Assembly (NCBI GenBank): GCA_947589005.1
Contig: CANPZO010000002.1
Span: forward strand, 71,713-135,712
Length of the DNA: 64,000 nucleotides
DNA from: an uncultured Clostridia bacterium
GTDB lineage: Bacteria > Bacillota > Clostridia > UMGS1883
Direction: 5' to 3'
A model generated the notes under the pieces. That model was given only the letters and a program-made list of their open reading frames with translations, ran no database searches and was not told the DNA's origin. Below, piece after piece: positions 37,097-47,103 of the stretch; the stretch's first letter is position 1; the number at the start of each line of letters is the position of its first letter. A program made the position numbers and the translations under genes.

Positions 37097-38032
37097 ATGA
37101 AAAAATTAAAGCTATTTATACTTGCCGCGCTGGTGACGGCGCTGGCCGCCGCCTCTCTTTCCGGCTGCAAAAAGTCCGACGGGAAAAAGGGCGTGACCAC
37201 TTTGATACCGGGAGAGGACATAAGCTCCATGGCCGTCGACGGTCAGGGCAAGCTGTACATTCTCACGGACGAGGGGCTTAAGAGCTACGCCCTGGCCGGG
37301 GACAGGCGGCTGGAGCTTGAGTTCGACAGCGACGATATCGCCCAGGCGGAGTTCAAGTGGAATGACAGCGGCGACATGGTGGTGTTCTCCTCGTTCAAGC
37401 CGGAGCGCGTCATCGCTAACGGCGACACCGGCCTCCAGTTTTTGGGACGCTATATTGCCAATGACGGCGGGCGGGAAGCCGACCTTTTCGTGATACAGGA
37501 CATCGCCGATATGAACTATTCCGCCGCCTATTTCAGCGAGATACAGCGTGAATACGGGGCCAAGACTCCCACCGTCAACGGCGTTGGCGTCACAAAGAGC
37601 GGCATATATTTCAAGCTCAACCGCCCGAATGTGGACAGGCCCAACTATGACAAGGGCGCCAATATCTGGTTCGACGGGCATCTGACCTCCTACGACGTGC
37701 CCGACGGCGTCGTCGGCGCCATAGGCAAGACCGAGGACCTTAAGGAAGAGGTGTGGTTCCTGACAAAGGACGGCGACGGCTACGCGGTCACCGACGGAGC
37801 CAAGAACGTGCTGAAAAAGTATGACGGTGAAAAGGCCGCCGGAGCTTTCTCCGACACGGAGAGCTTCTATATAATTTACAAGACCGGCAAGGTCGTGCGC
37901 TGGACCCCGGAGGACGGCGAAAAGAGCTTTGCGGATTTGGGCGTAAAGCTGGACGAGGTTCGGGACCCCTTTGTCTGGGACGGTCAGATATACTGGCTCG
38001 ACGGCGAGGGAGTAAAGACCGCGGCAAAATAA
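37097..38032 (+). CDS. Secreted lipoprotein, beta-propeller/DUF5050-like
   Basis: Lipobox AAASLSGC; repeated strand pattern; ATG after GGAGG. Confidence 0.55.
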   Translation: MKKLKLFILAALVTALAAASLSGCKKSDGKKGVTTLIPGEDISSMAVDGQGKLYILTDEGLKSYALAGDRRLELEFDSDDIAQAEFKWNDSGDMVVFSSFKPERVIANGDTGLQFLGRYIANDGGREADLFVIQDIADMNYSAAYFSEIQREYGAKTPTVNGVGVTKSGIYFKLNRPNVDRPNYDKGANIWFDGHLTSYDVPDGVVGAIGKTEDLKEEVWFLTKDGDGYAVTDGAKNVLKKYDGEKAAGAFSDTESFYIIYKTGKVVRWTPEDGEKSFADLGVKLDEVRDPFVWDGQIYWLDGEGVKTAAK

Positions 38033-38171
38033 ACGGCGGTATATTTTCCGCTTTTTGTGCCTAATTACCATAGACATATTTTGTCGAAGGTAATATAATG
38101 TGAAGGTAATTAAGGTTTTTGCCGAGGAGGGCGGAAATCTCACTATTTGCTATCAATTGGAGGCACAAGTA

Positions 38172-39524
38172 ATGACAGCGCAAATTCTTGCAGTCATAAT
38201 TTTTGTTTTGATGTTCCTGCTCATCGTTTCGGAAAAGATTGAGCGCCACATCGTTACGCTGCTCTGCGCGGCGGCCACGCTGATACTGGTGTTCGGTCTC
38301 TGTATGCACGACGGCAGGGCTATCGTGGAAACGCTGAACGTCGGCGGCATCTTCAAGACAGGCTTTTGGTACGCGCCCGGCTCCGCCGAGGAGTCGTCCG
38401 TGGGTATAAACTGGGCTACCATAATATTCATCGCCGGTATGATGATAATGGTGGAGGGCATGGCCAAGGCGGGCTTTTTCCGCTGGCTCTGCATCGCCAT
38501 CGCCAGCTTTGTCCGCTACAGGGTCATCCCAATTTTTCTGACCTTTATGGTGATGTCGGCGGTGCTGGCAATGTTCATCGACAGCATTACGGTCATTCTG
38601 TTTTTGGCGGCGGTGACGGTGGAGCTGGCTCAAATGCTGAAATTTGACCCTGTGCCAATGATACTGTCCGAAATTTTCTGCGCCAATCTGGGCGGCTCCG
38701 CCACCATGTGCGGCGACCCGCCGAATATAATCGTCGGCACGTCTTTGGGCTATTCCTTCGCGGACTTCATCACCAACACCGGCGTAATCGCCGGAATATC
38801 GCTGGTCTTTATCGTCCTGTATTTCTTCCTCTGCTTCCGCAAGCCTCTGCGCTCGGGGGGCGGAACGGCGGACCCCTCCACCTTCCCCAAGCCGTCGGAC
38901 GCGATAAAGGATAAAAAGGGCTTTATTGTCAGCTGCGTAATCTTTGCCATGGCGATAGCACTGCTTGTGACTCACGCCATGACCGGCCTCACGGTGGCCT
39001 TTATCGGACTGTTCATCGCCCTTGTGACCCTTGCCGCCGCCGGACGGGATATGCTTAAGCTTATCAAAAAGCTGGACTATAAGACCCTGCTGTTTTTTGT
39101 GGGACTTTTCGTCGTGGTGGGCGGACTTGAACAGACCGGAATACTCGAGATAGCGGCGGACTTCATCGGACGCATCAGCGGCGGCAATATGTATCTTATG
39201 GTCGCCATAATAGTCTGGGTCTCCGGAATTGCCAGTGCTTTCGTGGACAATATTCCCTTTGCCGCCACCATGATACCCATTATCCGCGGCCTTTCGGACA
39301 TACCCGGCGTCAATCTCGCGGTCCTGGCCTGGGCCCTGTCCATGGGCACGGACGTGGGCGGCAGCGCCACCCCTATCGGAGCCTCGGCCAACGTCGTGGG
39401 CACCTCGGTGGCCGCGAGAGAGGGACACCCCATCGGCTGGGGGAAATATTGCCGGTATATGTTCCCGGCCACGCTCATAGTAATGTTAATATCCATGCTC
39501 TTTATATGGTTTAGATATATTTAA
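38172..39524 (+). CDS. SLC13/ArsB-NhaD family permease
   Basis: Multispanning; FCANLGGSATMCGDPPNIIVGTSLGYSFADF; GTDVGGSATPIGASANVVGTSVAAREGH. Confidence 0.85.
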   Translation: MTAQILAVIIFVLMFLLIVSEKIERHIVTLLCAAATLILVFGLCMHDGRAIVETLNVGGIFKTGFWYAPGSAEESSVGINWATIIFIAGMMIMVEGMAKAGFFRWLCIAIASFVRYRVIPIFLTFMVMSAVLAMFIDSITVILFLAAVTVELAQMLKFDPVPMILSEIFCANLGGSATMCGDPPNIIVGTSLGYSFADFITNTGVIAGISLVFIVLYFFLCFRKPLRSGGGTADPSTFPKPSDAIKDKKGFIVSCVIFAMAIALLVTHAMTGLTVAFIGLFIALVTLAAAGRDMLKLIKKLDYKTLLFFVGLFVVVGGLEQTGILEIAADFIGRISGGNMYLMVAIIVWVSGIASAFVDNIPFAATMIPIIRGLSDIPGVNLAVLAWALSMGTDVGGSATPIGASANVVGTSVAAREGHPIGWGKYCRYMFPATLIVMLISMLFIWFRYI

Positions 39525-39544
39525 TAAGAAGGGTGGGGACTATT

Positions 39545-40144
39545 ATGAAACAGCAGCTCATTATCGCTGTCGGGCGGGAGTTTGGCAGCGGCGGTCACGA
39601 GGTAGCCGAAATTTTGGCCCAAAGGTTCAACATACCTTTCTATGACAGCAACCTCCTGGAGGAGGTCGCCGCCCACAAAAACGTCGATGCGGCCGGTCTT
39701 ACCAAGTATGACGAGCGGCCCAGGTTTTTTGGGGTTTACCGCCATGTTCACGGCTACAGCAACTCTCCGGCCGAAAACATCGCCCACATACAGTTTAAGT
39801 ATCTTCGCACCATGGCCGAGGAGGGCAGGCCCTTCGTCATAGTGGGCCGCTGCGCCGAGGAGGTGCTGGCGGACTTTGGCTGCGTGGTGTCGGTGTTTAT
39901 CCTGGGCGACGAGCATAGAAAAATCGAGCGCGTCGCCAAAAAGTACGGCGTCCGTCCCGACGAGGCCCGCAATATGCTTTTGCTCAACGACAAAAAGCGC
40001 AAGGCGTATCACAACTACCACTGCAAGGGCAAGTGGGGCGATTCGCGCAATTACGAGCTTTCCATCAACAGCAGCCGTATCGGTGTTGAAAGCACCGCCG
40101 ATATTATAGAGATGTACATAAGAGAAAAGTATTCGCGGGATTAA
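39545..40144 (+). CDS. Cytidylate kinase-like family protein
   Basis: QLIIAVGREFGSGGHEVAEILAQRFNIPFYDSNLL; FVIVGRCAEEVLADF. Confidence 0.88.
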   Translation: MKQQLIIAVGREFGSGGHEVAEILAQRFNIPFYDSNLLEEVAAHKNVDAAGLTKYDERPRFFGVYRHVHGYSNSPAENIAHIQFKYLRTMAEEGRPFVIVGRCAEEVLADFGCVVSVFILGDEHRKIERVAKKYGVRPDEARNMLLLNDKKRKAYHNYHCKGKWGDSRNYELSINSSRIGVESTADIIEMYIREKYSRD

Positions 40145-40173
40145 GCACAGGGATGTCTTAGCACCGCACAGCG

Positions 40174-40209
40174 AGCCGCGGGGCCCTTTGACGAAAGGGT
40201 TCCGCGGCT
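40174..40209 (+). terminator. Strong hairpin after the cytidylate-kinase-like gene
   Basis: AGCCGCGGGGCCCTTT-GACG-AAAGGGTTCCGCGGCT; little T tract. Confidence 0.55.
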
Positions 40210-40248
40210 GTATTATGGCGGGCATTTGTAAATTTTTTTTAAATACGG

Positions 40249-40277
40249 TTGCTTTTACAGTGCCCTTGTGGTATACT
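40249..40277 (+). promoter_or_regulatory. SigA promoter of the yqeY-like gene
   Basis: TTGCTT (40249-40254), 17 bp, TATACT (40272-40277). Confidence 0.65.
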
Positions 40278-40317
40278 TATTATGGATTAAAATGTAAATA
40301 AGAAAGGAGAGTTCCCC

Positions 40318-40755
40318 ATGAACATAGAAACTCTGCGGGCCGACATGGTCGCCGCGATGAAGGCTAAGGACAAACCGAAAAAGGACGCCGTGTCCTCTCT
40401 CGTCGCCGCCGTTAAGAAGGCGGCCATAGACGAGGGCTGCCGGGACGATATTCCGGAAGAGCTTGTGGACCGCGTTATTCTCAAGGAAATAAAGACCGTT
40501 ACCGAGCAGGTGGACACCTGTCCCGACGAGCGGGCCGAGCTTAAGGCCGAATACCGCCAGCGGCTCGAGTACATTTCCGCCTACGCGCCGAAGCTCATGA
40601 GCGCGGAGGAGGTAAAGTCCCTCCTCGCCGAAAAATTTGCCGACGTGCTTTCCACCAAGAACAAGGGCCTTATCATGAAAACCGTAATGGCCGAGCTTAA
40701 GGGCAAGGCGGACGGAAAGGTAATAAGCGGCGCCGTCGCGGAATTGATAAAATAG
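40318..40755 (+). CDS. yqeY: GatB/YqeY domain-containing protein
   Basis: LRADMVAAMKAKDKPKKDAVSSLVAAVKKAAID...KNKGLIMKTVMAELKGKADGKVISGAVAELIK. Confidence 0.92.
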   Translation: MNIETLRADMVAAMKAKDKPKKDAVSSLVAAVKKAAIDEGCRDDIPEELVDRVILKEIKTVTEQVDTCPDERAELKAEYRQRLEYISAYAPKLMSAEEVKSLLAEKFADVLSTKNKGLIMKTVMAELKGKADGKVISGAVAELIK

Positions 40756-40810
40756 GCCGCCGCGCAAGCCCCGATTTTTATTACTGTTTATCAACGGAAA
40801 GGAATATAAT

Positions 40811-43800
40811 ATGAATCACAGCAAGTTTATGCGCGTTCCCCCGTCTAACGGCTATCCCGAATGGAACAACAACCCCGAGATTTTTGAGCTGAACCGTCTG
40901 CCCGCCCGGGCGACCCTGATGCCCTATGACAGCCGGGAGCAGGCCCTCGCCTGCGACAGGGACGCTTCCGGCAGGAAGATATCCCTCAACGGTATGTGGA
41001 GGTTCAGCTTTGCCGAAAACCCGGCCTCCGCTCCCGCCGGCTTTTTTGCGGCGGACTATGACGTCAGCGGCTGGGACGAGATAAAAGTACCGGCCCATTG
41101 GCAGCTTCAGGGCTACGACTACCCGCAGTATACCAACGCCACCTACCCTTGGGCTCTTCGGGAGCCTAAGCTCAAGCCCCCTTACGCCCCCTCGGGCTAT
41201 AATCCCGTGGGTAGCTATGTGCGCACTTTCGGCCTTGACAGGCAGGACGGCCCCGTGACCCTCCACTTCGGCGCGGTGGAAAGCACCTTCTATGTGTGGC
41301 TCAACGGCGACTTCCTGGGCTTCAGCCAGGACAGCTTCACGCCCGCCGAGTTCGACGTCACGCCGTATCTTGTGGAGGGGGAGAACCGTCTGGCGGTGCA
41401 GGTTTACCGCTGGAGCGACGCGAGCTGGCTGGAGGATCAGGATTTCTGGCGTCTCAGCGGCATTTTCCGGGAGGTTTATCTGGAAATACAAAGCCCCGTC
41501 CACGTTTACGACCTCTTCGTCAAGCCCGTGCTTAGCGCCGATTTCTCCGAGGCCGCGGTGGATATGGACGTTACTTTGAGAAATTACGGCTTTACAAACG
41601 ACAGGGTCAGCGTCAGCGCCCAGTTGTACTGTGACGGCGCCCCTGTGCTCAAAACCCCGTCAAAGGTCAGCTTCGACCTCTCCGGTGAGGAGACCGAAAA
41701 GCTGACCCTTACGGCCAAAATCGACGGCCCGCGGCTTTGGAGCGCCGAAAAGCCCGAGCTTTACACCCTTGTAGTCGCCCTGAAAAATGGCGATAAGACC
41801 GAGTACGTTTCCACCCGCGTCGGCCTGCGCTCCTTCGTCATCGAGGACGGCCTTATGAAGATAAACGGCGTGCCCGTCATGCTCAAGGGCGTCAACCGCC
41901 ACGACTTCACCGCCGACCACGGCAGGGCCACCACATATGACGAGATGGTTGCCAGCGCGCGGCTCATGAAGCGTCACAATATCAACGCCGTCCGCACCAG
42001 CCACTACCCCAACAACGAGCTTTGGTACGACATCTGCGACGAGTACGGCCTTTACGTCATCGACGAGACAAATCTCGAGACCCACGGCACCTGGCACTAC
42101 GGTCAGAAGGACGAGGGCGACACAATCCCCGGCAGCAAGCCCGAATGGGCGGGGGCGGTCATCGACCGCTGCAACTCCATGTTCATGCGGGACAAAAACC
42201 ACCCCTCGGTCTGCATTTGGTCCTTGGGCAACGAGTCCTTCGGCGGCGAGAATTTCGTCAAAATGCGGGACCACATCAAGGCCCTCGACACCACCGGCCG
42301 CCCCGTTCACTATGAGGGCGTGGCCCATAACAGGGAGTTCAGCCACGCCAGCGACATCGAGAGCCAGATGTACACCCACCCCTGGGACATCGTGCGCCAG
42401 ATAAATCACAATAACGACAAGCCCTACATACTCTGCGAATACAGCCACGCCATGGGCAATTCCTGCGGCGGCCTCAAGGATTACTGGGAGCTGTTCTATA
42501 AGTATCCCTCCCTCCAGGGCGGCTTTATCTGGGACTGGATTGACCAGGCCCTCTGGAACGAGACCCCCGACGGACGGCCCTATCTGGCCTACGGCGGCGA
42601 TTTCGGCGACGCGCCCAACGACGGCACCTTTTCGGGCAACGGCCTCATATTTGCCGACCACGGCATAACTCCCAAGCTCATCGAGACAAAGACCTGCTAC
42701 CAGAGCGTCGCTTTTTCCGACGCCGACCTTCAAAACGGCCGCGTCCGCATCGAAAACCGCTTCCTCTTCACCGATTTGGCGGAGTATGACTTCCGCTGGA
42801 GGCTGGAGCTGGACGGCGAGCCCATAAAGGACGGGACCTTTGAGGTAAGCCTCGCCCCCGGCAAGACCGGCGTGTTTAGCCTCGGGGCCGATATGCCCGC
42901 CAAGGGCAGGGGAGAGTACGTCCTCACCCTGAGCGCCCATCTGAGGAAAAACGAGATCTGGGCCGAGGAGGGCCACGAGATAGCCTTCGGCCAGTTCATT
43001 CTGCCCGCCGAAAACACCACCCCCGAGCGCAGCTTTGCCGCCGGAGCGGTGGAGATAGACGGCAACACCCTCCGGGGCGAGGGCTTCAGTCTGAGCTTCG
43101 ACCCCGAGACCGGCTATATAAACAGCTATGTCATCGGCGGCCGCGAGTTCCTCGACGGCCCCGCGGTAATGAACTTCTGGCGGGCCATGACCGACAACGA
43201 CAAGGGCAGCCGCCTTTACAAACGCTCAATTTCGTGGCGGGACGCCGGCCAAAACGCCTCGCTTAAGAGCCGCTCGGTGGAGGCGATGGCCGACGGAGTG
43301 AGGGTGGTCTGCGACTATGCCGTGCCCACCGAGACCGAAAGCGCCGCCCGCCTTGAGTACGAGGTGTACAGCGACGGCGAGATAAAGGTCACCATGACTC
43401 TCGACCCCGCTCTGAAAAACGGCGAGATACCCGAAATCGGCCTTATGCTCACGGCCGGCGGCGATATAACCGACCTGACCTTCTACGGCAAAGGCCCCCA
43501 CGAAAATTACATCGACCGCGACGCCTCGGCCCGCCTCGGCATTTACCGTCAAAAGGTGGCCGACCAGATGACCCGTTACCTTGTTCCGCAGGAGGCCGGC
43601 AACCACACTGCCGTCCGTTGGGCTGAGCTCACCCGTGAGGGCGGCAGCGGCATCCGCGTAGAGGCTCTCGGCCCGCTGGAGATAAGCGCCGTGCCTTGGA
43701 CCCCCGTGGAGATAGAGGCCGCAGACCACGCCTATAAGCTCCCCAAGAGCGAAAAATGCGTCATCCACATCAACGGCTGGCAGCAGGGCGTTGCCGGCGA

Positions 43801-43891
43801 CGACAGCTGGGGCAGCCGCCCGCACATACGGTATCAGCTTCAGACAAACAGGAGATATACGTTCTCGTTCGTTATATCGCCGATAAAATAA
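40811..43891 (+). CDS. lacZ: Beta-galactosidase, GH2
   Basis: LacZ landmarks: GVNRHDFTADHGRATTYDEMVASARLMKRHNINAVRTSHYPN; CIWSLGNESFGG; YILCEYSHAMGNSCGGLKDYW; GFIWDWIDQAL. Confidence 0.96.
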   Translation: MNHSKFMRVPPSNGYPEWNNNPEIFELNRLPARATLMPYDSREQALACDRDASGRKISLNGMWRFSFAENPASAPAGFFAADYDVSGWDEIKVPAHWQLQGYDYPQYTNATYPWALREPKLKPPYAPSGYNPVGSYVRTFGLDRQDGPVTLHFGAVESTFYVWLNGDFLGFSQDSFTPAEFDVTPYLVEGENRLAVQVYRWSDASWLEDQDFWRLSGIFREVYLEIQSPVHVYDLFVKPVLSADFSEAAVDMDVTLRNYGFTNDRVSVSAQLYCDGAPVLKTPSKVSFDLSGEETEKLTLTAKIDGPRLWSAEKPELYTLVVALKNGDKTEYVSTRVGLRSFVIEDGLMKINGVPVMLKGVNRHDFTADHGRATTYDEMVASARLMKRHNINAVRTSHYPNNELWYDICDEYGLYVIDETNLETHGTWHYGQKDEGDTIPGSKPEWAGAVIDRCNSMFMRDKNHPSVCIWSLGNESFGGENFVKMRDHIKALDTTGRPVHYEGVAHNREFSHASDIESQMYTHPWDIVRQINHNNDKPYILCEYSHAMGNSCGGLKDYWELFYKYPSLQGGFIWDWIDQALWNETPDGRPYLAYGGDFGDAPNDGTFSGNGLIFADHGITPKLIETKTCYQSVAFSDADLQNGRVRIENRFLFTDLAEYDFRWRLELDGEPIKDGTFEVSLAPGKTGVFSLGADMPAKGRGEYVLTLSAHLRKNEIWAEEGHEIAFGQFILPAENTTPERSFAAGAVEIDGNTLRGEGFSLSFDPETGYINSYVIGGREFLDGPAVMNFWRAMTDNDKGSRLYKRSISWRDAGQNASLKSRSVEAMADGVRVVCDYAVPTETESAARLEYEVYSDGEIKVTMTLDPALKNGEIPEIGLMLTAGGDITDLTFYGKGPHENYIDRDASARLGIYRQKVADQMTRYLVPQEAGNHTAVRWAELTREGGSGIRVEALGPLEISAVPWTPVEIEAADHAYKLPKSEKCVIHINGWQQGVAGDDSWGSRPHIRYQLQTNRRYTFSFVISPIK

Positions 43892-43912
43892 AACATATAA
43901 AAAAGGAGGAAA

Positions 43913-45247
43913 ATGAAAATGAAGATTAAGCTTTTGGCCCTGGCGATGGCGGCCGTCATGCTGTTGGGCACGGCGGCGGCCATCGCCGACGGGGGCGACA
44001 TCTGTACCAGGGGGGAGTTTTTTGCGCTGCTGGCCAAGGAGTGCAAGGTCAATCCCCTGCTCTACGAGGGAGCCTTCGCCGACCTCGACGCCGCCGACCC
44101 GACGGCCGACACGGTGCAGGGCCTTGTGAACGCCGGCATCATCGACGGCGAAATGGCCCCGGACGGCAATATAAATATCAATTCTCCCATCACCCGTGAG
44201 GAGGCCGTTGCCCTTATGGTTCGCGGTTTGCGTGCCAAGAAAAACGACCTCGCTGTCGGCGCCGACGTGCATTTCACCGACAAGGACGAAATCTCGCCCT
44301 GGGCGTTGAGCTATGTTGAGGTGGCAGTTAGCAACGGCCTCATTCAGGACGGTGGGGCCATTGCCCCCAAGGGTACCTTCACTCAGGCGGAGGCGGCGGC
44401 CATGATGGACAGTATGGAGCAGACCTACCGCAGCCTGCCCCTCAAGTCCGGCGCCGGCCTTCAGCGCGTTGAGTTCCCCGTTCTGGATATCCCCGACGGG
44501 GTCACAAGGCCCGCGCTTCTTGACGAGGAATACAAGCTTGTGTTCGACGACGAGTTCGACGGCGACACGCTCAATACCAAAAACTGGGGCTACAACTACT
44601 CCTGGGGCCACAGCCACAACCATTCCGGCTGGTGCGTGCCCGAAAACGTCATTGTCAAGGACGGTATTCTCACCCTGCGGGGCGACAATGAGCGGCACCC
44701 CGACTCCGTTGGCAAGCAGTACACGTTCAATAATCAGAAGTCCGACATCATGTACACCAGCGGGGCGGTGAACACCGCCGGCACCTTCCGCTTCAACTAC
44801 GGATACTTTGAGGCCCGCCTCAAGATGCCCAAGGGCAAGGGACTGTGGCCCGCCTGGTGGATGCTGAAGGACGGCTGGCCCCCCGAGATAGATATGCTGG
44901 AGATACTGTGCTCGCGGCCTCAGCAGCTTAGGGTGAACTGTCACTACGGCCCCGCCTGGAACGACGAGCGCAGTCACGAGCAGGTCATCAACCTTGACTT
45001 TGATTCCGGCGACGACTTCCATGTTTACGGCTTCGAGTGGACGCCCAAGTACATGAAGTACTATGTGGACGGCGTTCAAGTCGGTCACGCCCTGACCACC
45101 AAGGAGGCCCTTGACCAGTGTACAAATATGTACATGATACTCAACCTCGCCATCGACGGCTGGGACGGCAAGCCCGACGCCACCACCGTATGGCCCGCCG
45201 AGTTCCAGTGCGACTGGGTGAGGGTTTGGCAGAAGAACGAATATTGA
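43913..45247 (+). CDS. Secreted SLH-domain GH16 endoglucanase/laminarinase-like enzyme
   Basis: Signal peptide, two SLH-like modules, GH16 active site WPPEIDMLEIL (ExDxxE) and FHVYGFEWTPKYMKYYVDG. Confidence 0.9.
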   Translation: MKMKIKLLALAMAAVMLLGTAAAIADGGDICTRGEFFALLAKECKVNPLLYEGAFADLDAADPTADTVQGLVNAGIIDGEMAPDGNININSPITREEAVALMVRGLRAKKNDLAVGADVHFTDKDEISPWALSYVEVAVSNGLIQDGGAIAPKGTFTQAEAAAMMDSMEQTYRSLPLKSGAGLQRVEFPVLDIPDGVTRPALLDEEYKLVFDDEFDGDTLNTKNWGYNYSWGHSHNHSGWCVPENVIVKDGILTLRGDNERHPDSVGKQYTFNNQKSDIMYTSGAVNTAGTFRFNYGYFEARLKMPKGKGLWPAWWMLKDGWPPEIDMLEILCSRPQQLRVNCHYGPAWNDERSHEQVINLDFDSGDDFHVYGFEWTPKYMKYYVDGVQVGHALTTKEALDQCTNMYMILNLAIDGWDGKPDATTVWPAEFQCDWVRVWQKNEY

Positions 45248-45258
45248 TATAGCATTAC

Positions 45259-45290
45259 AAAATCCCCTGTGAAATTTCACAGGGGATTTT
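45259..45290. terminator. Bidirectional terminator between convergent GH16 and ribF genes
   Basis: AAAATCCCCTGTGAAATTTCACAGGGGATTTT, near-perfect palindrome with A/T flanks. Confidence 0.9.
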
Positions 45291-45328
45291 GCAATTGGAA
45301 AAAGACTGTCGGTCGTTTTTATCGAAAA

Positions 45329-46210
45329 TTAGTTGTTAAATATTGCCGCCGCGTCACGGCGTATCTGGGCGAAAAGCTCCTCCACGGAGGGGAACTCCCG
45401 CTCGGGCCGTAGGAATTTCAGAAATTCCACTTTTACAAACTTTCCGTAGAGGTCGCCCCTGTAGCCGGGAATATGGGTCTCGATGCGCACTCCGCCGCCG
45501 TGTACGGTGGGGTTGACCCCCAGGTTGGTCACGGCCCGGTGCGCCCCGCCCTCAAACAGCACCCTGCTGGCGTAAACGCCGTAGGGCATGGGCGGCAGTT
45601 CCGGCCCGGGGCTGATGTTTATTGTTGGGAACCCATTTTGATGGCCAAGTCCCTTGCCGTGCTCCACCGGCCCCGCCGCGGCGAAGGGCCTGCCCAGCAG
45701 TACCGCGGCCTCCTCCGGCCGCCCCTGGGCCAGCAGCTCACGTATACGGCTGCTGCTGACGGTTTCGCCGCCGATTTTCTTTTCGGGCTGTATTTCAACC
45801 TCGAAACCCAGCTCACCGCCAAGCTCCGCCAGAGCTTCGGCGTCGAGACGGTCGCCGCCGAAGCTGTAGTTGTAGCCGCAGACCGCCTTGGATATATTGA
45901 ACCGGCCCGCAAGCACATTTTTCGCGAAGTCACGGCCCGTCATGGACAAAACCTCCCTTGTTGCGGGGAGAAAGACGCACCGTGCCCCGAGCTCGGTTAT
46001 CAGCTTTGTCTTTTCGAATTTACCGGTGAGCTGCGGCGCGGTCTCGCCCCGCAGCACCTTTGCCGGCGACTCGTCAAAGCTCAGGGCCAGGGCCTCTATG
46101 CCCGCCGCCCTCGCCGCCGTGACAGCGGCGCGGATTATGTCGCGGTGGGCGGTATGTACCCCGTCAAAAAAGCCCAGGGCCGCCACGGTTTTCAGTTTGT
46201 TTTTCATCAT
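45329..46210 (-). CDS. ribF: Bifunctional riboflavin kinase/FAD synthetase
   Basis: VAALGFFDGVHTAHRDIIRAA; GKGLGHQNGFPTINISP; downstream of truB. Confidence 0.94.
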   Translation of the reverse strand: MMKNKLKTVAALGFFDGVHTAHRDIIRAAVTAARAAGIEALALSFDESPAKVLRGETAPQLTGKFEKTKLITELGARCVFLPATREVLSMTGRDFAKNVLAGRFNISKAVCGYNYSFGGDRLDAEALAELGGELGFEVEIQPEKKIGGETVSSSRIRELLAQGRPEEAAVLLGRPFAAAGPVEHGKGLGHQNGFPTINISPGPELPPMPYGVYASRVLFEGGAHRAVTNLGVNPTVHGGGVRIETHIPGYRGDLYGKFVKVEFLKFLRPEREFPSVEELFAQIRRDAAAIFNN

Positions 46211-47103
46211 TTTCCGTCCCCTCCGTAAAAGGATTTAACAGTTTTCAGGCAGGGCCGCCCGTCTATGCCGCCGCGCTCCGACAAGGCGATAAATTCCCCT
46301 CCGTCGTCGTATACCCTGAAGCGTTCCCCATCGGGGAAGCCGTCGAAGTATGGGGCGACGCCGTTTTTGACAAGGGCGCTGCGCCTACCGTCAAGGTGTA
46401 TCTCCGGCAGGCCGGCGAAGATTTTGTCTATGGGTATCACGGCCTCCGCCAGACGCCCCTCCGCCGCCAGCGTCTCCAGATCCTCAAGGGTGAAGGCGTC
46501 GGTCAGCTTAAGGCCGCCGCTTTCGGTGCGGCAAAGGCTTTTTAGACAGGCCCCGCAGCCCAGCGCCTCGCCGATGTCCGCCCCGAGGGTGCGTATGTAG
46601 GTGCCCTTGCCGCAGCGGACGTCCACCGTGACCACCGGCAGGCTCATGTCCAATATGTCTATGGAACGGATACTCACCCGCCGCGGGCGGCGCTCTATCT
46701 CGACGCCTTGGCGGGCCAGCTCATAAAGCCTGCGTCCCCCCACCGAAACGGCGCTGTACATGGGCGGCAGCTGCTCTATCTCGCCCACAAAGCTCATGAC
46801 GGTGCGGCGCACCTCCTCGGGTGAAGAGGTTACGGGGCTTTGAGCGAGTATGTTCCCGTCCAGGTCCAAGGTGTCGGTGACCGTGCCCAGCAAAATTTCG
46901 GCGGTGTAACGCTTGTTCTCCGCCGTCAGCAACTCCGCCGCCCGGGTAGCCTTACCCAGCAGCAGCGGCAGCACACCCGTGGCCGCCGGGTCAAGGGTGC
47001 CGGTGTGACCGATTTTTTTCATATTGAAGATACGGCGCGCCGCCCCCACCATTTTGTGAGAGGTGCAGCCCGCCGGCTTGTTTAAAATTACTAAACCGTT
47101 CAT
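46207..47103 (-). CDS. truB: tRNA pseudouridine(55) synthase
   Basis: LVILNKPAGCTSHKMV; IGHTGTLDPAATGVLPLLLGKATR; CGKGTYIRTLGADIGEALG. Confidence 0.96.
   Translation of the reverse strand: MNGLVILNKPAGCTSHKMVGAARRIFNMKKIGHTGTLDPAATGVLPLLLGKATRAAELLTAENKRYTAEILLGTVTDTLDLDGNILAQSPVTSSPEEVRRTVMSFVGEIEQLPPMYSAVSVGGRRLYELARQGVEIERRPRRVSIRSIDILDMSLPVVTVDVRCGKGTYIRTLGADIGEALGCGACLKSLCRTESGGLKLTDAFTLEDLETLAAEGRLAEAVIPIDKIFAGLPEIHLDGRRSALVKNGVAPYFDGFPDGERFRVYDDGGEFIALSERGGIDGRPCLKTVKSFYGGDGK

Noticed and set aside
43226-45280. 684-aa minus-strand ORF
   Set aside because: Spans antisense of lacZ 3' end and GH16; both sense genes are certain.
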